Source: Sphingomonas koreensis
Lineage (GTDB): Bacteria; Pseudomonadota; Alphaproteobacteria; Sphingomonadales; Sphingomonadaceae
NCBI GenBank assembly: GCA_006438735.1
Contig: RCZF01000003.1
Span: forward strand, 1-64,000
Length of the DNA: 64,000 nucleotides
Direction: 5' to 3'
A program made the translations under genes and the position numbers. The notes beneath the pieces are model-generated. The model was not told the origin of the DNA. It ran no database searches and was given only the letters and a program-made list of their open reading frames with translations. Positions 33,482-42,840 of the stretch are shown piece after piece. Numbering within the stretch: position 1 is the stretch's first letter; the number at the start of each line of letters is the position of its first letter.

Positions 33482-33795
33482 TGGCCGAGCTGGCCCGCAC
33501 CAAATCGCCGCTGTGCCTCGTGCGGCTGACCTATCGGCAGCCGGCCGACGCGCTCGATCGGCTGATGCCCGAGCATGCCGCGTGGCTTGAGCGCTGCATC
33601 GCCGACGATCTGCTGCTGGTCGGCGGGCGGCAGGCGCCGCGTGTCGGCGGTGTGCTGATTTTCCGCGGGCACAAGGCCGAAGTCGAGGCGCTTGCCAACA
33701 GCGATCCGTTCGTCACCAACGGCGCAGCGACGATCGAGGTGATCGAGTTCGTCGCCAGCTTCGCGGCCGACGGGTTCGCCGCGCTCCTCCAGTGA
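33481..33795 (+). CDS. YciI-like protein inside the his cluster
   Basis: The 104-residue protein has a YCII-type ferredoxin-like fold: 'LCLVRLTYRQPADALDRLMP', 'EHAAWLERCIADDLLLVGGR' with the conserved His and 'DPFVTNGAATIEVIEFVAS'. The role of YciI proteins is unclear. ATG 33481 overlaps the hisB stop and the gene overlaps hisH (GTGA), so it is co-translated with histidine enzymes. It has no standard place in the his pathway. Confidence 0.85.
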   Translation: MAELARTKSPLCLVRLTYRQPADALDRLMPEHAAWLERCIADDLLLVGGRQAPRVGGVLIFRGHKAEVEALANSDPFVTNGAATIEVIEFVASFAADGFAALLQ

Positions 33796-34397
33796 CGCTG
33801 GCGCTGATCGATTACGGCGCGGGCAACCTCCATTCGGTCGCCAACGCGCTGACGGCGGCGGGGGCAACGGATCTGGCGATCACTGCCGATCCCGATGTCG
33901 TCGCGAAGGCCGATCGCGTCGTTCTCCCCGGCGTCGGCGCGTTCGGCGCCTGCGCCGCGGCGCTGCGCGGCGTGCCGGGGATGATCGAGGCGATGGAGCA
34001 GCGCGTGCGCCGCGACGGCGCGCCGTTCCTGGGCATTTGCGTCGGCATGCAGCTGATGGCGGACCGCGGCGAGGAAATGGGCACGCACGCCGGCCTCGGC
34101 TGGATCGCCGGCACTGTTCGGCGACTTGAGCCGACCGACCCGACCGCGAAAGTGCCGCACATGGGCTGGAACAGCGTCGCTCCGACGCGCCCGCACGCGC
34201 TGATCGCGCCGGGCGAGGCGTATTTCCTGCACAGCTACGCCTTTAACGGAGACGCGGTGCTGGCGACGACCGACCACGCCGGCCCCGTCACCGCCGCGAT
34301 CGGCCGCGACAACATGCTCGGCGTACAATTTCATCCCGAAAAGAGCCAACGCTACGGCCTGGCGCTGCTGGAAAGGTTCCTGGCATGGCGGCCTTGA
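33792..34397 (+). CDS. hisH: Imidazole glycerol phosphate synthase, glutaminase subunit
   Basis: The 201-residue class I glutamine amidotransferase feeds ammonia to HisF. 'LIDYGAGNLHSVANAL' at the start, the nucleophile in 'FLGICVGMQLMAD' and the His-Glu pair in 'GVQFHPEKSQ' are in place. The start is GTG 33792, overlapping the YciI stop. The 3' end overlaps hisA by 13 nt. Confidence 0.96.
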   Translation: MTLALIDYGAGNLHSVANALTAAGATDLAITADPDVVAKADRVVLPGVGAFGACAAALRGVPGMIEAMEQRVRRDGAPFLGICVGMQLMADRGEEMGTHAGLGWIAGTVRRLEPTDPTAKVPHMGWNSVAPTRPHALIAPGEAYFLHSYAFNGDAVLATTDHAGPVTAAIGRDNMLGVQFHPEKSQRYGLALLERFLAWRP

Positions 34398-35122
34398 TCG
34401 TGTTCCCCGCGATCGATCTCAAGCAAGGCCAGGTTGTCCGACTCGCTGAGGGCGACATGGACCGCGCGACGATCTACGGCGACGATCCCGCCGCGCAGGC
34501 GCTCGCCTTCGCCGAGGCGGGCGCGCAGCATCTCCATGTCGTCGATCTTGACGGCGCCTTCGCCGGCGCCTCGGTCAACGGTGAGGCCGTCCAGCGGATC
34601 GTCGCGGCGTTCCCCGGCTATGTCCAGCTCGGCGGCGGCATTCGCGATCGCGCCGCGATCGAGCGCTGGTTCGATCTCGGCGTCGCCCGCGTCGTGATCG
34701 GCACCGCCGCGCTGAACGATCCCGATCTCGTCCGCACGGCCGCGCGAGACTTTCCCGGCGGCATCGTCGTCGCGGTCGACGCAAAGGACGGCATGGTCGC
34801 AACCGCCGGCTGGGCCGATGTGTCGGACGTCTCGATCGTCGATATGGCGCGCCGCTTCGAGGACGCCGGCGTCGCCAGCCTGCTGTTCACCGACGTCGGC
34901 CGCGACGGACTCTTGAAGGGCGTCAATGTCGAGGCGACCGTCGATCTCGCCCGCGCAACCCGCCTGCCGGTGATCGCCTCGGGCGGGGTGGCTGGGATCG
35001 CCGACATCCACATGCTGGCGCTTCATGCGCAGGACGGCGTCGAAGGCGTCATCACCGGCCGCGCGCTTTACGACGGCCGGCTCGATCTCGCGGCGGCGCT
35101 TAGCGTGGCCGCGGCGGCGTGA
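34385..35122 (+). CDS. hisA: ProFAR isomerase
   Basis: The 245-residue (beta/alpha)8 enzyme isomerises the ribosyl of ProFAR. '[18 protein letters not shown]' has the catalytic Asp, '[17 protein letters not shown]' and '[20 protein letters not shown]' (second Asp, phosphate loops) are canonical, as is '[12 protein letters not shown]'. The start overlaps hisH. A palindromic repeat lies directly after the gene. Confidence 0.96.
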   Translation: MAALIVFPAIDLKQGQVVRLAEGDMDRATIYGDDPAAQALAFAEAGAQHLHVVDLDGAFAGASVNGEAVQRIVAAFPGYVQLGGGIRDRAAIERWFDLGVARVVIGTAALNDPDLVRTAARDFPGGIVVAVDAKDGMVATAGWADVSDVSIVDMARRFEDAGVASLLFTDVGRDGLLKGVNVEATVDLARATRLPVIASGGVAGIADIHMLALHAQDGVEGVITGRALYDGRLDLAAALSVAAAA

Positions 35123-35135
35123 GCGTGCTTATTCC

Positions 35136-35222
35136 GTCACCCCCGCGAAAGCGGGGGCCCATCTCCAACGGCTCGCCACGATCGACCATCAGGAGATGGG
35201 TTCCCGCTTTCGCGGGGGTGAC
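35136..35222. repeat. Palindromic repeat between hisA and hisF
   Basis: The left arm 35136-35166 and right arm 35192-35222 are 31-nt inverted copies matching at 29 positions around a 25-bp centre. Each arm folds on itself (CCCCCGC-GAAA-GCGGGGG). It has the same architecture as the thiL element and would be transcribed in the his message. Confidence 0.85.
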
Positions 35223-35264
35223 GGCTGTTGGCCGGTCCGATTGGTTGCACCCCGAGAGCGGTGC

Positions 35265-36080
35265 ATGACCGTCCGCGCCCGCGTCATCCCTTGTCTCGAC
35301 GTCGCCAACGGCCGCGTCGTCAAGGGCGTCAACTTCGTCGATTTGAAGGACGCCGGCGATCCCGTCGAGCAGGCGCGCGCTTATGACGCCGCCGGGGCCG
35401 ACGAGCTGTGTTTCCTCGATATCACCGCCAGCCACGAGGCGCGCGGCACGCTGATCGACGTCGTCCGCCGCACCGCCGAAGTGTGCTTCATGCCGCTCAC
35501 CGTCGGCGGCGGGGTGCGTTCGGCCAAGAACGCACGCGCCTTGCTACTCGCCGGGGCCGACAAGGTCGCAGTCAATTCGGCTGCGGTGACGCGGCCCGAA
35601 CTGGTCGCCGACATCGCCGAGCGGTTCGGCAGCCAGTGCTGCGTCGCCTCGGTTGATGCGCGACGCGTCGGTGCGGGGCGCTGGGAGGTGTTCACCCACG
35701 GCGGCCGCCGCGAAACCGGGATCGACGCGGTCGCGCATGCGCTGCGGCTTGCTGATTTGGGCGCGGGCGAATTGCTCGTCACCTCGATGGACCGTGACGG
35801 CACGCGTGACGGCTATGATCTCGACCTGATCCGCGCGATCGCCGACCAGGTGTCGGTGCCGGTGATCGCCTCGGGCGGGGTCGGCGGATTGTCGGACCTC
35901 GTCGCCGGCATTCGTGACGGCCGCGCCTCGGCCGTCCTCGCCGCGTCGATCTTCCATTTCGGCGAGGCAAGCATCGCCGACGCCCATGCCGCGCTGGCCC
36001 GGGCGGGTATTCCGGTGCGGAGGCCAGTCGCCTCAAATCGATCCTCCCCTGCAAGGGGAGGTGGCAGCCCGAAGGGCTGA
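35265..36080 (+). CDS. hisF: Imidazole glycerol phosphate synthase, cyclase subunit
   Basis: The 271-residue (beta/alpha)8 subunit closes the imidazole ring. '[18 protein letters not shown]' with the catalytic Asp, '[20 protein letters not shown]', '[12 protein letters not shown]', '[19 protein letters not shown]' with the second Asp, and '[10 protein letters not shown]' are canonical. HisF normally ends at about residue 252 with G(I/V)PVR; here the reading frame runs on for 19 residues ('[19 protein letters not shown]') encoded by a palindromic repeat. Confidence 0.96.
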   Translation: MTVRARVIPCLDVANGRVVKGVNFVDLKDAGDPVEQARAYDAAGADELCFLDITASHEARGTLIDVVRRTAEVCFMPLTVGGGVRSAKNARALLLAGADKVAVNSAAVTRPELVADIAERFGSQCCVASVDARRVGAGRWEVFTHGGRRETGIDAVAHALRLADLGAGELLVTSMDRDGTRDGYDLDLIRAIADQVSVPVIASGGVGGLSDLVAGIRDGRASAVLAASIFHFGEASIADAHAALARAGIPVRRPVASNRSSPARGGGSPKG

Positions 36081-36163
36081 CGGAGGGGTGTCGCGCCGTC
36101 TGGATGGTGACACCCCTCCACCACCGGCTAGCCGGCGGTCCCCCTCCCCTTGCAGGGGAGGAT
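36041..36163. repeat. Long palindromic repeat at the hisF 3' end
   Basis: The outer arms CCTCCCCT-GCA-AGGGGAGG (36043-36062) and CCTCCCC-TTGCA-GGGGAGG (36144-36162) are inverted copies, as are GGAGGGGTGTC (36082-36092) and GACACCCCTCC (36109-36119). The first 40 bp are translated as the HisF tail; the rest is intergenic. Confidence 0.75.
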
Positions 36164-36200
36164 TCGGCTGGTGTTAACTCCGGTCTGCTAGAACAACGTC

Positions 36201-36392
36201 ATGCGCGCGCTTCTTCTCCTTGCCCTGATCGCTGCCCCGGCGCTCGCCGATCCGGCGGCGCATTCGGGGGTTGCCAAGGCGCGCACCGGGCCGGCGGCGT
36301 CGGACATTGCGCTGTTCGTGATGGCGGCGATCGGCGTGTGGCTTGCGCGCCGCGCGATGATCCGGCGGGCAATCAAGCGCCGCGAGGATTGA
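36201..36392 (+). CDS. Small secreted/membrane protein between hisF and hisE
   Basis: The 63-residue protein has a signal peptide ('MRALLLLALIAAPALADPAA') and one more hydrophobic segment ('ASDIALFVMAAIGVWLARRA') with a very basic end. It may be an inner-membrane single-pass protein. I know no named family. It separates hisF from hisE by a 345-bp interval that includes a repeat. Confidence 0.7.
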   Translation: MRALLLLALIAAPALADPAAHSGVAKARTGPAASDIALFVMAAIGVWLARRAMIRRAIKRRED

Positions 36393-36424
36393 CGCCGCCG
36401 CTGCCCCGCGTAAGCAGCTTGGGC

Positions 36425-36745
36425 ATGGCCGCCGACCAACTCGATACGCTCGAAGCGTTGATCCGCTCGCGCAAAGGAAGCGATCCCGACACGTCTTATG
36501 TCGCGCAGCTATTCGCCAAGGGCCGCGCCAAGATCGCGCAGAAGCTCGGCGAGGAGGCGGTCGAAACCGTCATCGCCGCCACCTCGGGCGACGACGCGAG
36601 CATCGTCCCCGAGGCGGCCGATCTCGTCTTCCACCTGCTCGTCCTGCTCGCCGACGCCGGGCTTTCGCTCGACGATGTGCGCGTGGAGCTCGCGCGGCGC
36701 GAAGGGCTGTCGGGGCTCGAGGAAAAACGCCAGCGCACGGAGTGA
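36425..36745 (+). CDS. hisE: Phosphoribosyl-ATP diphosphatase
   Basis: The 106-residue enzyme cleaves PR-ATP to PR-AMP and pyrophosphate. 'KLGEEAVETVIAAT' and 'VPEAADLVFHLLVLLADAGL' are the MazG-like metal-binding helices (E-E-x-x-E and E-x-x-D). ATG 36425 is chosen because 'LDTLEALIRSRKGSDPDTSY' begins shortly after. It ends 2 nt before the HIT gene start at 36748. HisI is not fused to it and is not present in the window. Confidence 0.95.
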   Translation: MAADQLDTLEALIRSRKGSDPDTSYVAQLFAKGRAKIAQKLGEEAVETVIAATSGDDASIVPEAADLVFHLLVLLADAGLSLDDVRVELARREGLSGLEEKRQRTE

Positions 36746-36747
36746 CC

Positions 36748-37125
36748 ATGCCGATCGACGCCACCCAGCCCTATGACGATCAGAACGTCTTCGCGAAGAT
36801 CCTGCGCGGCGAGATTCCCGCAAACAAGGTCTATGAAGACGGTCACGCACTCGCCTTTCATGACATCAACGCGCAGGCGCCGACGCACGTTCTGGTGATC
36901 CCCAAGGGCGCCTACGTCTCCTGGGACGATTTCAGCGCACGCGCCAGCGACGCGGAAATCGCCGGCTTCGTGCGCGCCGTCGGCACGGTCGCGCGCGACG
37001 CCGGGCTGGTCGAGCCGGGATATCGGCTGCTCGCCAACACCGGGCGGGACGGACATCAGGAAGTGCCGCACCTTCACGTCCATATTTTCGCCGGCAAGCC
37101 GCTCGGCCCGATGCTGGCGCGCTGA
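36748..37125 (+). CDS. HIT-family nucleotide hydrolase
   Basis: The 125-residue protein has the histidine triad 'EVPHLHVHIFAGKPLGPML' and 'NVFAKILRGEIPANKVYEDG' at the start, typical of HinT-like phosphoramidases acting on AMP-N linked substrates. ATG 36748 follows GGAG at proper spacing; GTG 36742 overlapping the hisE stop is an alternative. It is commonly found after hisE in alphaproteobacteria. Confidence 0.94.
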   Translation: MPIDATQPYDDQNVFAKILRGEIPANKVYEDGHALAFHDINAQAPTHVLVIPKGAYVSWDDFSARASDAEIAGFVRAVGTVARDAGLVEPGYRLLANTGRDGHQEVPHLHVHIFAGKPLGPMLAR

Positions 37126-37232
37126 GGGGGTGACGCCGCAAAACAAAGAGCATTGCGCCTCTCGCGTTTGCGGTTAGGTTCGCGCCCAATGTAACCGGCG
37201 GCGCTTGGCGTCGTTCAACGGGGGATCCGTAA

Positions 37233-38804
37233 ATGATTTTCGGACGCGTCAAATCGCTCGACGCTATTCTCGCCACCGCCGAGAAAAAGGGCCTTGAACG
37301 CTCGCTCGGCGCCTTCCAACTGACCATGCTCGGCGTCGGTGCGGTGATCGGCACCGGCATTTTCGTGTTGACCGCAGAAGCCGCTCAAAAGGCCGGCCCC
37401 GGCATGATGATCAGCTTCGTCATCGCCGGCTTTGTCTGCGCGGTCGCGGCGCTGTGCTATTCCGAGCTCGCCTCGATGGTCCCGGTCGCGGGCTCCGCTT
37501 ATACCTACACCTATGCGGTGGTCGGCGAGCTGTTCGCATGGATGGTCGGCTGGGCCCTGATCCTCGAATATGCGGTCGGTGCCAGCGCGGTCGCGGTCGG
37601 CTGGTCGGGCTATTTCGTCGGGTTCATGCAGAACACCTTTGGCATCGTCATACCGCAATGGCTCGCCGTCGGGCCCAGCCAGAACGGCTTCATCAACCTC
37701 CCCGCCGTCGTCATATCGCTGCTGGTCACCTGGCTGCTGATCATCGGCACGACCGAAAGTGCGCGGGTCAACGCCATTCTCGTTTCGATCAAGGTCGCCG
37801 CGCTGACGTTGTTCGTCGCGCTGACGATCCCGGTGATGCACACGCCACAATTTCAGCCGTTCATTCCCAACGGCTGGGGCACGATCGGCGTGATCGGCGC
37901 GGCTTCGTCGATCTTCTTCGCCTATGTCGGCTTCGACGCGGTGTCGACCGCGGCGGAAGAAACCAAGAATCCGCAACGCAACGTGCCGATCGGCCTGATC
38001 GGCAGCCTGCTGATCTGCACGGTTTTCTATCTGCTCGTTTCGGCCGGCGCGATCGGATCGATCGGCGCTCAGCCGGTCACCGGCCTGGCCGGCCAGATTC
38101 TCGCGCCGGGTTCGTCGGAGCTTGCCGATCGCTGCGCGCAGATCGTCGCCAGCGGCGCGACCGAGCCGCTCGCCTGCAGCCATGAAGCGCTGGCGCATGT
38201 GCTACGCGTGATCGGCTGGACCAAGATCGGCAATCTGATGGGCCTGGCCGCGTTCATCGCGCTGCCGTCGGTCGTGCTGATGATGATGTTCGGCCAGACC
38301 CGCGTGTTTTTCGTGATGGCGCGTGACGGCCTGCTGCCCGAAAAGCTCGCCAGCGTTCATCCCCGGTGGCGCACGCCGCATGTCGTCACCGCGTTCACCG
38401 GCGTTGTCGTCACGCTCGCGGCGGCGTTCCTGCCGGTCGGTCAGCTGGCGGACTATTCGAATTCCGGCACGCTGTTTGCATTCGCGATGGTGGCGGTGTC
38501 GGTGCTCGTGCTGCGCCAAAAGGATCCCGGTCGCCACCGGCCCTTTCGCACCCCGGCGGTAAAGATCGTCGCGCCGTTGGCGATCGCGGGCTGCGTTGCG
38601 CTTTATTGGTATTTGCCGCTGTTGGCGAAGCTCGTGCTACCGGGCTGGGGCGCGATCGGATTGCTGGTCTATTTCAGCTACAGCCGCTCGCGCAGCCACG
38701 TCGGCCGCGGGCTGGACGATCTACCCAGCGCCGATGCGGACGCCCCGCCGTTGCCGGTGCCGCCGCTGCCCGGCGCGCCAACCCCGGGGGGCAAGAACGC
38801 CTGA
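37233..38804 (+). CDS. APC-family amino-acid permease
   Basis: The 523-residue protein has 12 or more membrane spans. 'GAFQLTMLGVGAVIGTGIFV' is the first-helix substrate motif of APC transporters; 'CYSELASMVPVAGSAYTYTY' and 'AYVGFDAVSTAAEETKNPQR' are further signatures that place it near cationic amino-acid transporters (CAT/YfnA-like). The C-terminal tail is Pro-rich. Substrate not determined. It ends at a strong bidirectional terminator. Confidence 0.92.
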   Translation: MIFGRVKSLDAILATAEKKGLERSLGAFQLTMLGVGAVIGTGIFVLTAEAAQKAGPGMMISFVIAGFVCAVAALCYSELASMVPVAGSAYTYTYAVVGELFAWMVGWALILEYAVGASAVAVGWSGYFVGFMQNTFGIVIPQWLAVGPSQNGFINLPAVVISLLVTWLLIIGTTESARVNAILVSIKVAALTLFVALTIPVMHTPQFQPFIPNGWGTIGVIGAASSIFFAYVGFDAVSTAAEETKNPQRNVPIGLIGSLLICTVFYLLVSAGAIGSIGAQPVTGLAGQILAPGSSELADRCAQIVASGATEPLACSHEALAHVLRVIGWTKIGNLMGLAAFIALPSVVLMMMFGQTRVFFVMARDGLLPEKLASVHPRWRTPHVVTAFTGVVVTLAAAFLPVGQLADYSNSGTLFAFAMVAVSVLVLRQKDPGRHRPFRTPAVKIVAPLAIAGCVALYWYLPLLAKLVLPGWGAIGLLVYFSYSRSRSHVGRGLDDLPSADADAPPLPVPPLPGAPTPGGKNA

Positions 38805-38809
38805 TACGA

Positions 38810-38840
38810 AAAGGGGAAGGCCTCGACCTTCCCCTTTTTG
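38810..38840. terminator. Bidirectional intrinsic terminator
   Basis: AAAAGGGGAAGG (38810-38821), loop CCTCGA, CCTTCCCCTTTT (38828-38839) is a perfect 12-pair stem with T runs on both strands. It separates the convergent permease and adenosine kinase genes. Confidence 0.92.
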
Positions 38841-38861
38841 TTTGATCCAATCAGCTGTTTG

Positions 38862-39860
38862 CTATCGCAATTTCGATGCGATCAACGCCTTCATGTCGCA
38901 TTGCGGCCGGGCGCCGACATGGCTGATGATCTCGGCCGCGCAGATCGCGCCGAGCTTCAGCGATTTCTCCGAATCCATCCCCTGCGCCTGGCCGTGGAGG
39001 AAGCCCGCCGCGAACAGGTCACCCGCGCCGGTGGTATCGACGACGCGGTCGATCGGCTCGGCCGCAACCGAGACGCGCCGTCCGCCGGATACCGCGATCG
39101 CGCCCTTCTCACTGCGCGTCGCGACCAGCGTCGGCACCTGGGCGGCCACCTTGTCGACCGCCGCGTCGAAATCCTCGACCTCGGCCAGCGCGGTCAGCTC
39201 GTTCTCGTTGGCGAACAGGATGTCGATCATGCCGTCGGCGATCAGCTTGCGGAAATCGTTGCCGTGGCGCGAGATGCAGAACACGTCGCTGAGCGTGAAG
39301 GCCACCTTGCGGCCGGCCTTGCGCGCCACTTCGATCGCCGCGCGCATCGCTTGGCGCGGCTCTTCGGGATCCCAAAGATAGCCTTCGAGATAGAGGATCT
39401 CGGCCGCCGCGATCAGATCGCGGTCGAGCGCCTTTTCGGGCAGGAATTGCGAGGCGCCCAAGAAGGTGTTCATCGTCCGTTGCCCGTCGGGGGTGACGAA
39501 GATCAGGCAGCGCGCGGTGGTTGGATCGCCGGCGCGGACTTCGGTATCGTAATGGATGCCGGCCGAGCGGATGTCGTGCGCGAAGATCTGGCCGAGCTCG
39601 TCGTCGGCGACCTGGCCAATGAACCCGCAACGCCCGCCGAGCGCGGCGATGCCGGCGACGGTGTTGGCCGCCGATCCGCCCGAGACTTCCTGCCCCGGCC
39701 CCATCTTGGCGTAAAGCGCATCGGCGTCCTCGGGCGAGAACATCAGCTGCATCGAGCCCTTCGTCATGCCCTCCTGGACGATAAAGCCGTCATCGGCCTG
39801 GGCGAGCACATCGACGATCGCGTTGCCGATCGCGACAACATCATAACGGGCAGTGGTCAC
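38862..39860 (-). CDS. Adenosine kinase (PfkB family)
   Basis: The 332-residue sugar-kinase fold protein starts at GTG 39860, preceded by AGGAG at 6 nt spacing. 'YDVVAIGNAIVDVLAQADD', 'SGGSAANTVAGIAALGGRCG' (PfkB signature 1) and 'IDRVVDTTGAGDLFAAGFLH' (signature 2 with the catalytic Asp) are clear. Alphaproteobacterial members of this group are annotated as adenosine kinases; other nucleosides or sugars are possible. Confidence 0.88.
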   Translation of the reverse strand: MTTARYDVVAIGNAIVDVLAQADDGFIVQEGMTKGSMQLMFSPEDADALYAKMGPGQEVSGGSAANTVAGIAALGGRCGFIGQVADDELGQIFAHDIRSAGIHYDTEVRAGDPTTARCLIFVTPDGQRTMNTFLGASQFLPEKALDRDLIAAAEILYLEGYLWDPEEPRQAMRAAIEVARKAGRKVAFTLSDVFCISRHGNDFRKLIADGMIDILFANENELTALAEVEDFDAAVDKVAAQVPTLVATRSEKGAIAVSGGRRVSVAAEPIDRVVDTTGAGDLFAAGFLHGQAQGMDSEKSLKLGAICAAEIISHVGARPQCDMKALIASKLR

Positions 39861-40010
39861 GCAAATCTCCTGGCGGTGACGGGAAAGCGGCCAAGCGGCC
39901 GGATGCGCCCCCGTAGAGCGCCGGGCGCGGCCGTGCAACCGAGCCAAGCCGCGCCCGCCACGCGCCGAGCGGTCTTGCCGTCGGCGGCGGCGCCCGGCAG
40001 GAGGGCGCAG

Positions 40011-40382
40011 ATGAAACGCGCGCTCCTGATCGGCGGTCTCGCCGCAACGCTCGCCGGCTGCGTCAGCGGCCCCACCGCACGCCCAACGCTGGTGCCCGGC
40101 CCCGCGCCCGCACCCTTTACCGGCCTCGGGCTGGAGCGCGTGATGGGGCAAACCGCGCCGGCGTTGATCGGGCTGTTCGGTCAGCCCGACGCCGATGTCC
40201 GTGAGGGCGACGCGCGCAAGCTGCAATTCCAAGGGCCGATCTGCGTGCTCGACACCTATCTCTATCCCAAAAGCGGCGGCGATCCGGTCGTCAGCTATCT
40301 CGATGCCCGCCAGTCGGACGGCCGCACGATCGACCGCGCCAGCTGCGTCGCCGCGCTGATCCGCCGCGAGGGCGGGAAATAA
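40011..40382 (+). CDS. Small lipoprotein of unknown function
   Basis: The 123-residue protein has a lipoprotein signal ('MKRALLIGGLAATLAGCVSG', lipobox LAGC). The mature part has 'PFTGLGLERVMGQTAPALIG', 'LFGQPDADVREGDARKLQFQ' and 'CVLDTYLYPKSGGDPVVSYL', which reads like the small SmpA/OmlA-like or sphingomonad-specific lipoproteins. AGGAGGG lies just before the start. The stop abuts the convergent hslU stop. Confidence 0.8.
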   Translation: MKRALLIGGLAATLAGCVSGPTARPTLVPGPAPAPFTGLGLERVMGQTAPALIGLFGQPDADVREGDARKLQFQGPICVLDTYLYPKSGGDPVVSYLDARQSDGRTIDRASCVAALIRREGGK

Positions 40383-41687
40383 TCAGAGCACGAAGCGGCT
40401 GAGATCGGTGTTGCGCGCCACTTCGGACAATTGCTTGTCGACATAGGCCGCGTCGATCGTCAGCGTTTCGCCCTGACGGTCCTCCGCCTCGAAGCTCACG
40501 TCCTCGAGCAGCTTTTCCATCACCGTCTGCAAACGCCGCGCGCCGATATTCTCGATCTCGCCGTTCACTTCGGCGGCAATGCGGGCGACTGCCTTGATGC
40601 CGTCCTGGGTAAAGTCGATCGTCACGCCCTCCGTCGCGATCAGCGCCTTATATTGCTGCGGCAAAGAGGCGGTCGTATCGCTCAGAATCGAGACGAAATC
40701 ATCCTCGGTCAGCGCCTTCAATTCGACGCGGATCGGCAGACGGCCCTGCAACTCGGGCAGCAGATCGCTCGGCTTGGCGACATGGAACGCGCCGCTCGCA
40801 ATGAACAGGATATGGTCGGTCTTCATCGGCCCATATTTGGTCGAGACCGTCGTGCCTTCGATCAGCGGCAGCAGGTCACGCTGCACGCCCTCGCGCGAAA
40901 CCGATCCGCCACCTCGATGTTCGGACATGGCGATCTTGTCGATCTCGTCGAGGAACACGATCCCGTTCGCCTCGGCATCGGCAAGCGCGACGCGGCTGAC
41001 CTCGTCCTGATCGAGCCGGGCATCGGCCTCTTCCTCGACGAGTTTCTCCCACGCCGCGGCGACGCTCAGCTTGCGCCGCTTCTTCTGCCCGCCGCCGAAC
41101 GCCTTGCCCATCATGTCGGACAGGTTGATCATGCCGACCTGCCCGCCGCCGCCGGGCAGCTCGAACGGCATCTGCGGCGCCGCCTCGAGATCGAGCTCGA
41201 TTTCCTTGTCGTCGAGATGCCCGTCGGCAAAGCGCTGGCGAAACGCTTCGCGCGTCGCGGTCGATGAGTCCTTGCCGGTCAGCGCATCGAGCAGCCGGTT
41301 CATCGCCGCGTCCTCGGCCTTGTCCTTGACCGCCGCGCGCCGGCGCTCTTTCTCGAGCCGGATCGCTTCCTCGACGAGATCGCGCGCGATCTGCTCGACG
41401 TCGCGGCCGACATAGCCGACCTCGGTGAACTTGGTCGCCTCGACCTTGACGAACGGCGCATCGGCAAGCTTGGCCAGCCGACGCGAAATCTCGGTCTTGC
41501 CGCAGCCGGTGGGGCCGATCATCAGGATGTTCTTGGGCGTCACCTCGTCGCGCAACTCGGCGCCGAGTTGCTGGCGCCGCCAGCGGTTGCGCAGCGCGAC
41601 GGCGACGGCGCGCTTGGCGTCGCGCTGGCCGATGATGTGCGCGTCGAGCGCGGCGACGATGGCCTTGGGGGTCAGTTGATCGTTCAT
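40383..41687 (-). CDS. hslU: HslU ATPase of the HslUV protease
   Basis: The 434-residue AAA+ unfoldase works with the HslV peptidase. '[20 protein letters not shown]' starts it, with Walker A '[18 protein letters not shown]', the pore loop '[16 protein letters not shown]', Walker B '[13 protein letters not shown]', sensor '[14 protein letters not shown]' and the C-terminal 'DLSRFVL' that docks into HslV. ATG 41687 is standard. A D-amino-acid-oxidase-like gene lies between it and hslV, which is unusual. Confidence 0.96.
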   Translation of the reverse strand: MNDQLTPKAIVAALDAHIIGQRDAKRAVAVALRNRWRRQQLGAELRDEVTPKNILMIGPTGCGKTEISRRLAKLADAPFVKVEATKFTEVGYVGRDVEQIARDLVEEAIRLEKERRRAAVKDKAEDAAMNRLLDALTGKDSSTATREAFRQRFADGHLDDKEIELDLEAAPQMPFELPGGGGQVGMINLSDMMGKAFGGGQKKRRKLSVAAAWEKLVEEEADARLDQDEVSRVALADAEANGIVFLDEIDKIAMSEHRGGGSVSREGVQRDLLPLIEGTTVSTKYGPMKTDHILFIASGAFHVAKPSDLLPELQGRLPIRVELKALTEDDFVSILSDTTASLPQQYKALIATEGVTIDFTQDGIKAVARIAAEVNGEIENIGARRLQTVMEKLLEDVSFEAEDRQGETLTIDAAYVDKQLSEVARNTDLSRFVL

Positions 41688-41718
41688 GGCGCAGGATATG
41701 GCGCGCGCGCGGCCGCGA

Positions 41719-42840
41719 TCAACCGCAGCGCAGCCGCCGCGCGATCGCGGCGTGGCGCGCGAGCAATTGCTGCGTCGTCCTGGGATCGACCTCGGTCGAG
41801 AAATCGCCACGATCGGCGGTGCCACCAAGGATCACGCCGTCGCTGCGCGAGAACATGTACATACCGCCGCCCGTCTCGATCGCATAGTCGATCTCGGGCT
41901 GCGGCAACAGCACGGCGAGCTGGCCTCGCATCGGCACCAGTTCGGTGTCGCCGAACAATTGCGCCGCGCCGAGCCCGGTGCAATTGAAGATCAATCCTTC
42001 GGGCAGGGCAGCGATCTCGCTGGGATCTCGGAAATCGCGCACCACGATCTTGCCGCCAGCCACGCGCACGTCGCGCAGCATCGCGCGCAGGAAGCGCGGC
42101 GGCTCGATCAGCATCCCGTCGAACTGCCCGACCGAGGCATAATCGAAGCCGTGCGCACCCGCGCCGAGATCGCGCGCCTCGGGCAGCATCGATTTAAGCA
42201 GCCGATCGGTGTCGCTGTCACCCGACGGATGATCGGACAGCAGGTAGTTGGTCATCCAGCGGACGCCGTATTCCTCGCCGATCATGATCTGGAAGCGTTG
42301 GTAGGCATAGGAGGCGGCGGCCACGAGCTGCGTCTCGAACGCCGGCGTCAACCGATCCGAATCGTACAGGATCGACGGATACCATTGCCCGCCGGCAATG
42401 TTCGACGTCGTCTCGGGCGGCAAAGCCTTGGCGTAGATCGTAACGGGATAGCCCGCTTCCTGCACCAGCCGCGCCGTCGTCAGCCCGACCACCCCGGATC
42501 CGATCACCGCGACCGATCCGGCATAGCCCGGCAGCCCGAGATTGGTCGCCAGCCGCGACGTTCCCCAACTGAGCGTGATGCCGGAGCCGCCATGCCCGTA
42601 ATTGTGCACCAGCCGCTTGTCGCCGAGCGTCTCGGCACGAACCACGAAACCTGACGGACGGAACGGCCGCAAGCCGACCAGCGTACGGATCAGCCGATCG
42701 GACGCGACATTGACGCGCGGCAAACACCCCGCGCCGGCCAGCGCCGGCCGCACGCCCGCCGCGCAGCCCGGCAGTGCCAGCGCGCCGGTCGCGGCGATCA
42801 CCGATCGACGACTGACCGTCCCCCCTCGAAAATCACGCAC
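41719..42840 (-). CDS. Circularly permuted D-amino-acid-oxidase-like FAD oxidoreductase, exported
   Basis: The 373-residue protein starts at GTG 42840, overlapping the hslV stop. The N terminus has a twin-arginine-like signal ('[17 protein letters not shown]') with a possible lipobox. Normal D-amino-acid oxidases have the FAD loop first and 'HNYGHGGxGxTLSWG' last. Here '[20 protein letters not shown]', '[20 protein letters not shown]' comes first (about residues 55-93) and the FAD loop '[20 protein letters not shown]' second (about 109-128), followed by '[15 protein letters not shown]'. The protein ends where the normal enzyme would enter the GLRP segment. This is a circular permutation. Substrate unknown. 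Confidence 0.85.
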   Translation of the reverse strand: MRDFRGGTVSRRSVIAATGALALPGCAAGVRPALAGAGCLPRVNVASDRLIRTLVGLRPFRPSGFVVRAETLGDKRLVHNYGHGGSGITLSWGTSRLATNLGLPGYAGSVAVIGSGVVGLTTARLVQEAGYPVTIYAKALPPETTSNIAGGQWYPSILYDSDRLTPAFETQLVAAASYAYQRFQIMIGEEYGVRWMTNYLLSDHPSGDSDTDRLLKSMLPEARDLGAGAHGFDYASVGQFDGMLIEPPRFLRAMLRDVRVAGGKIVVRDFRDPSEIAALPEGLIFNCTGLGAAQLFGDTELVPMRGQLAVLLPQPEIDYAIETGGGMYMFSRSDGVILGGTADRGDFSTEVDPRTTQQLLARHAAIARRLRCG

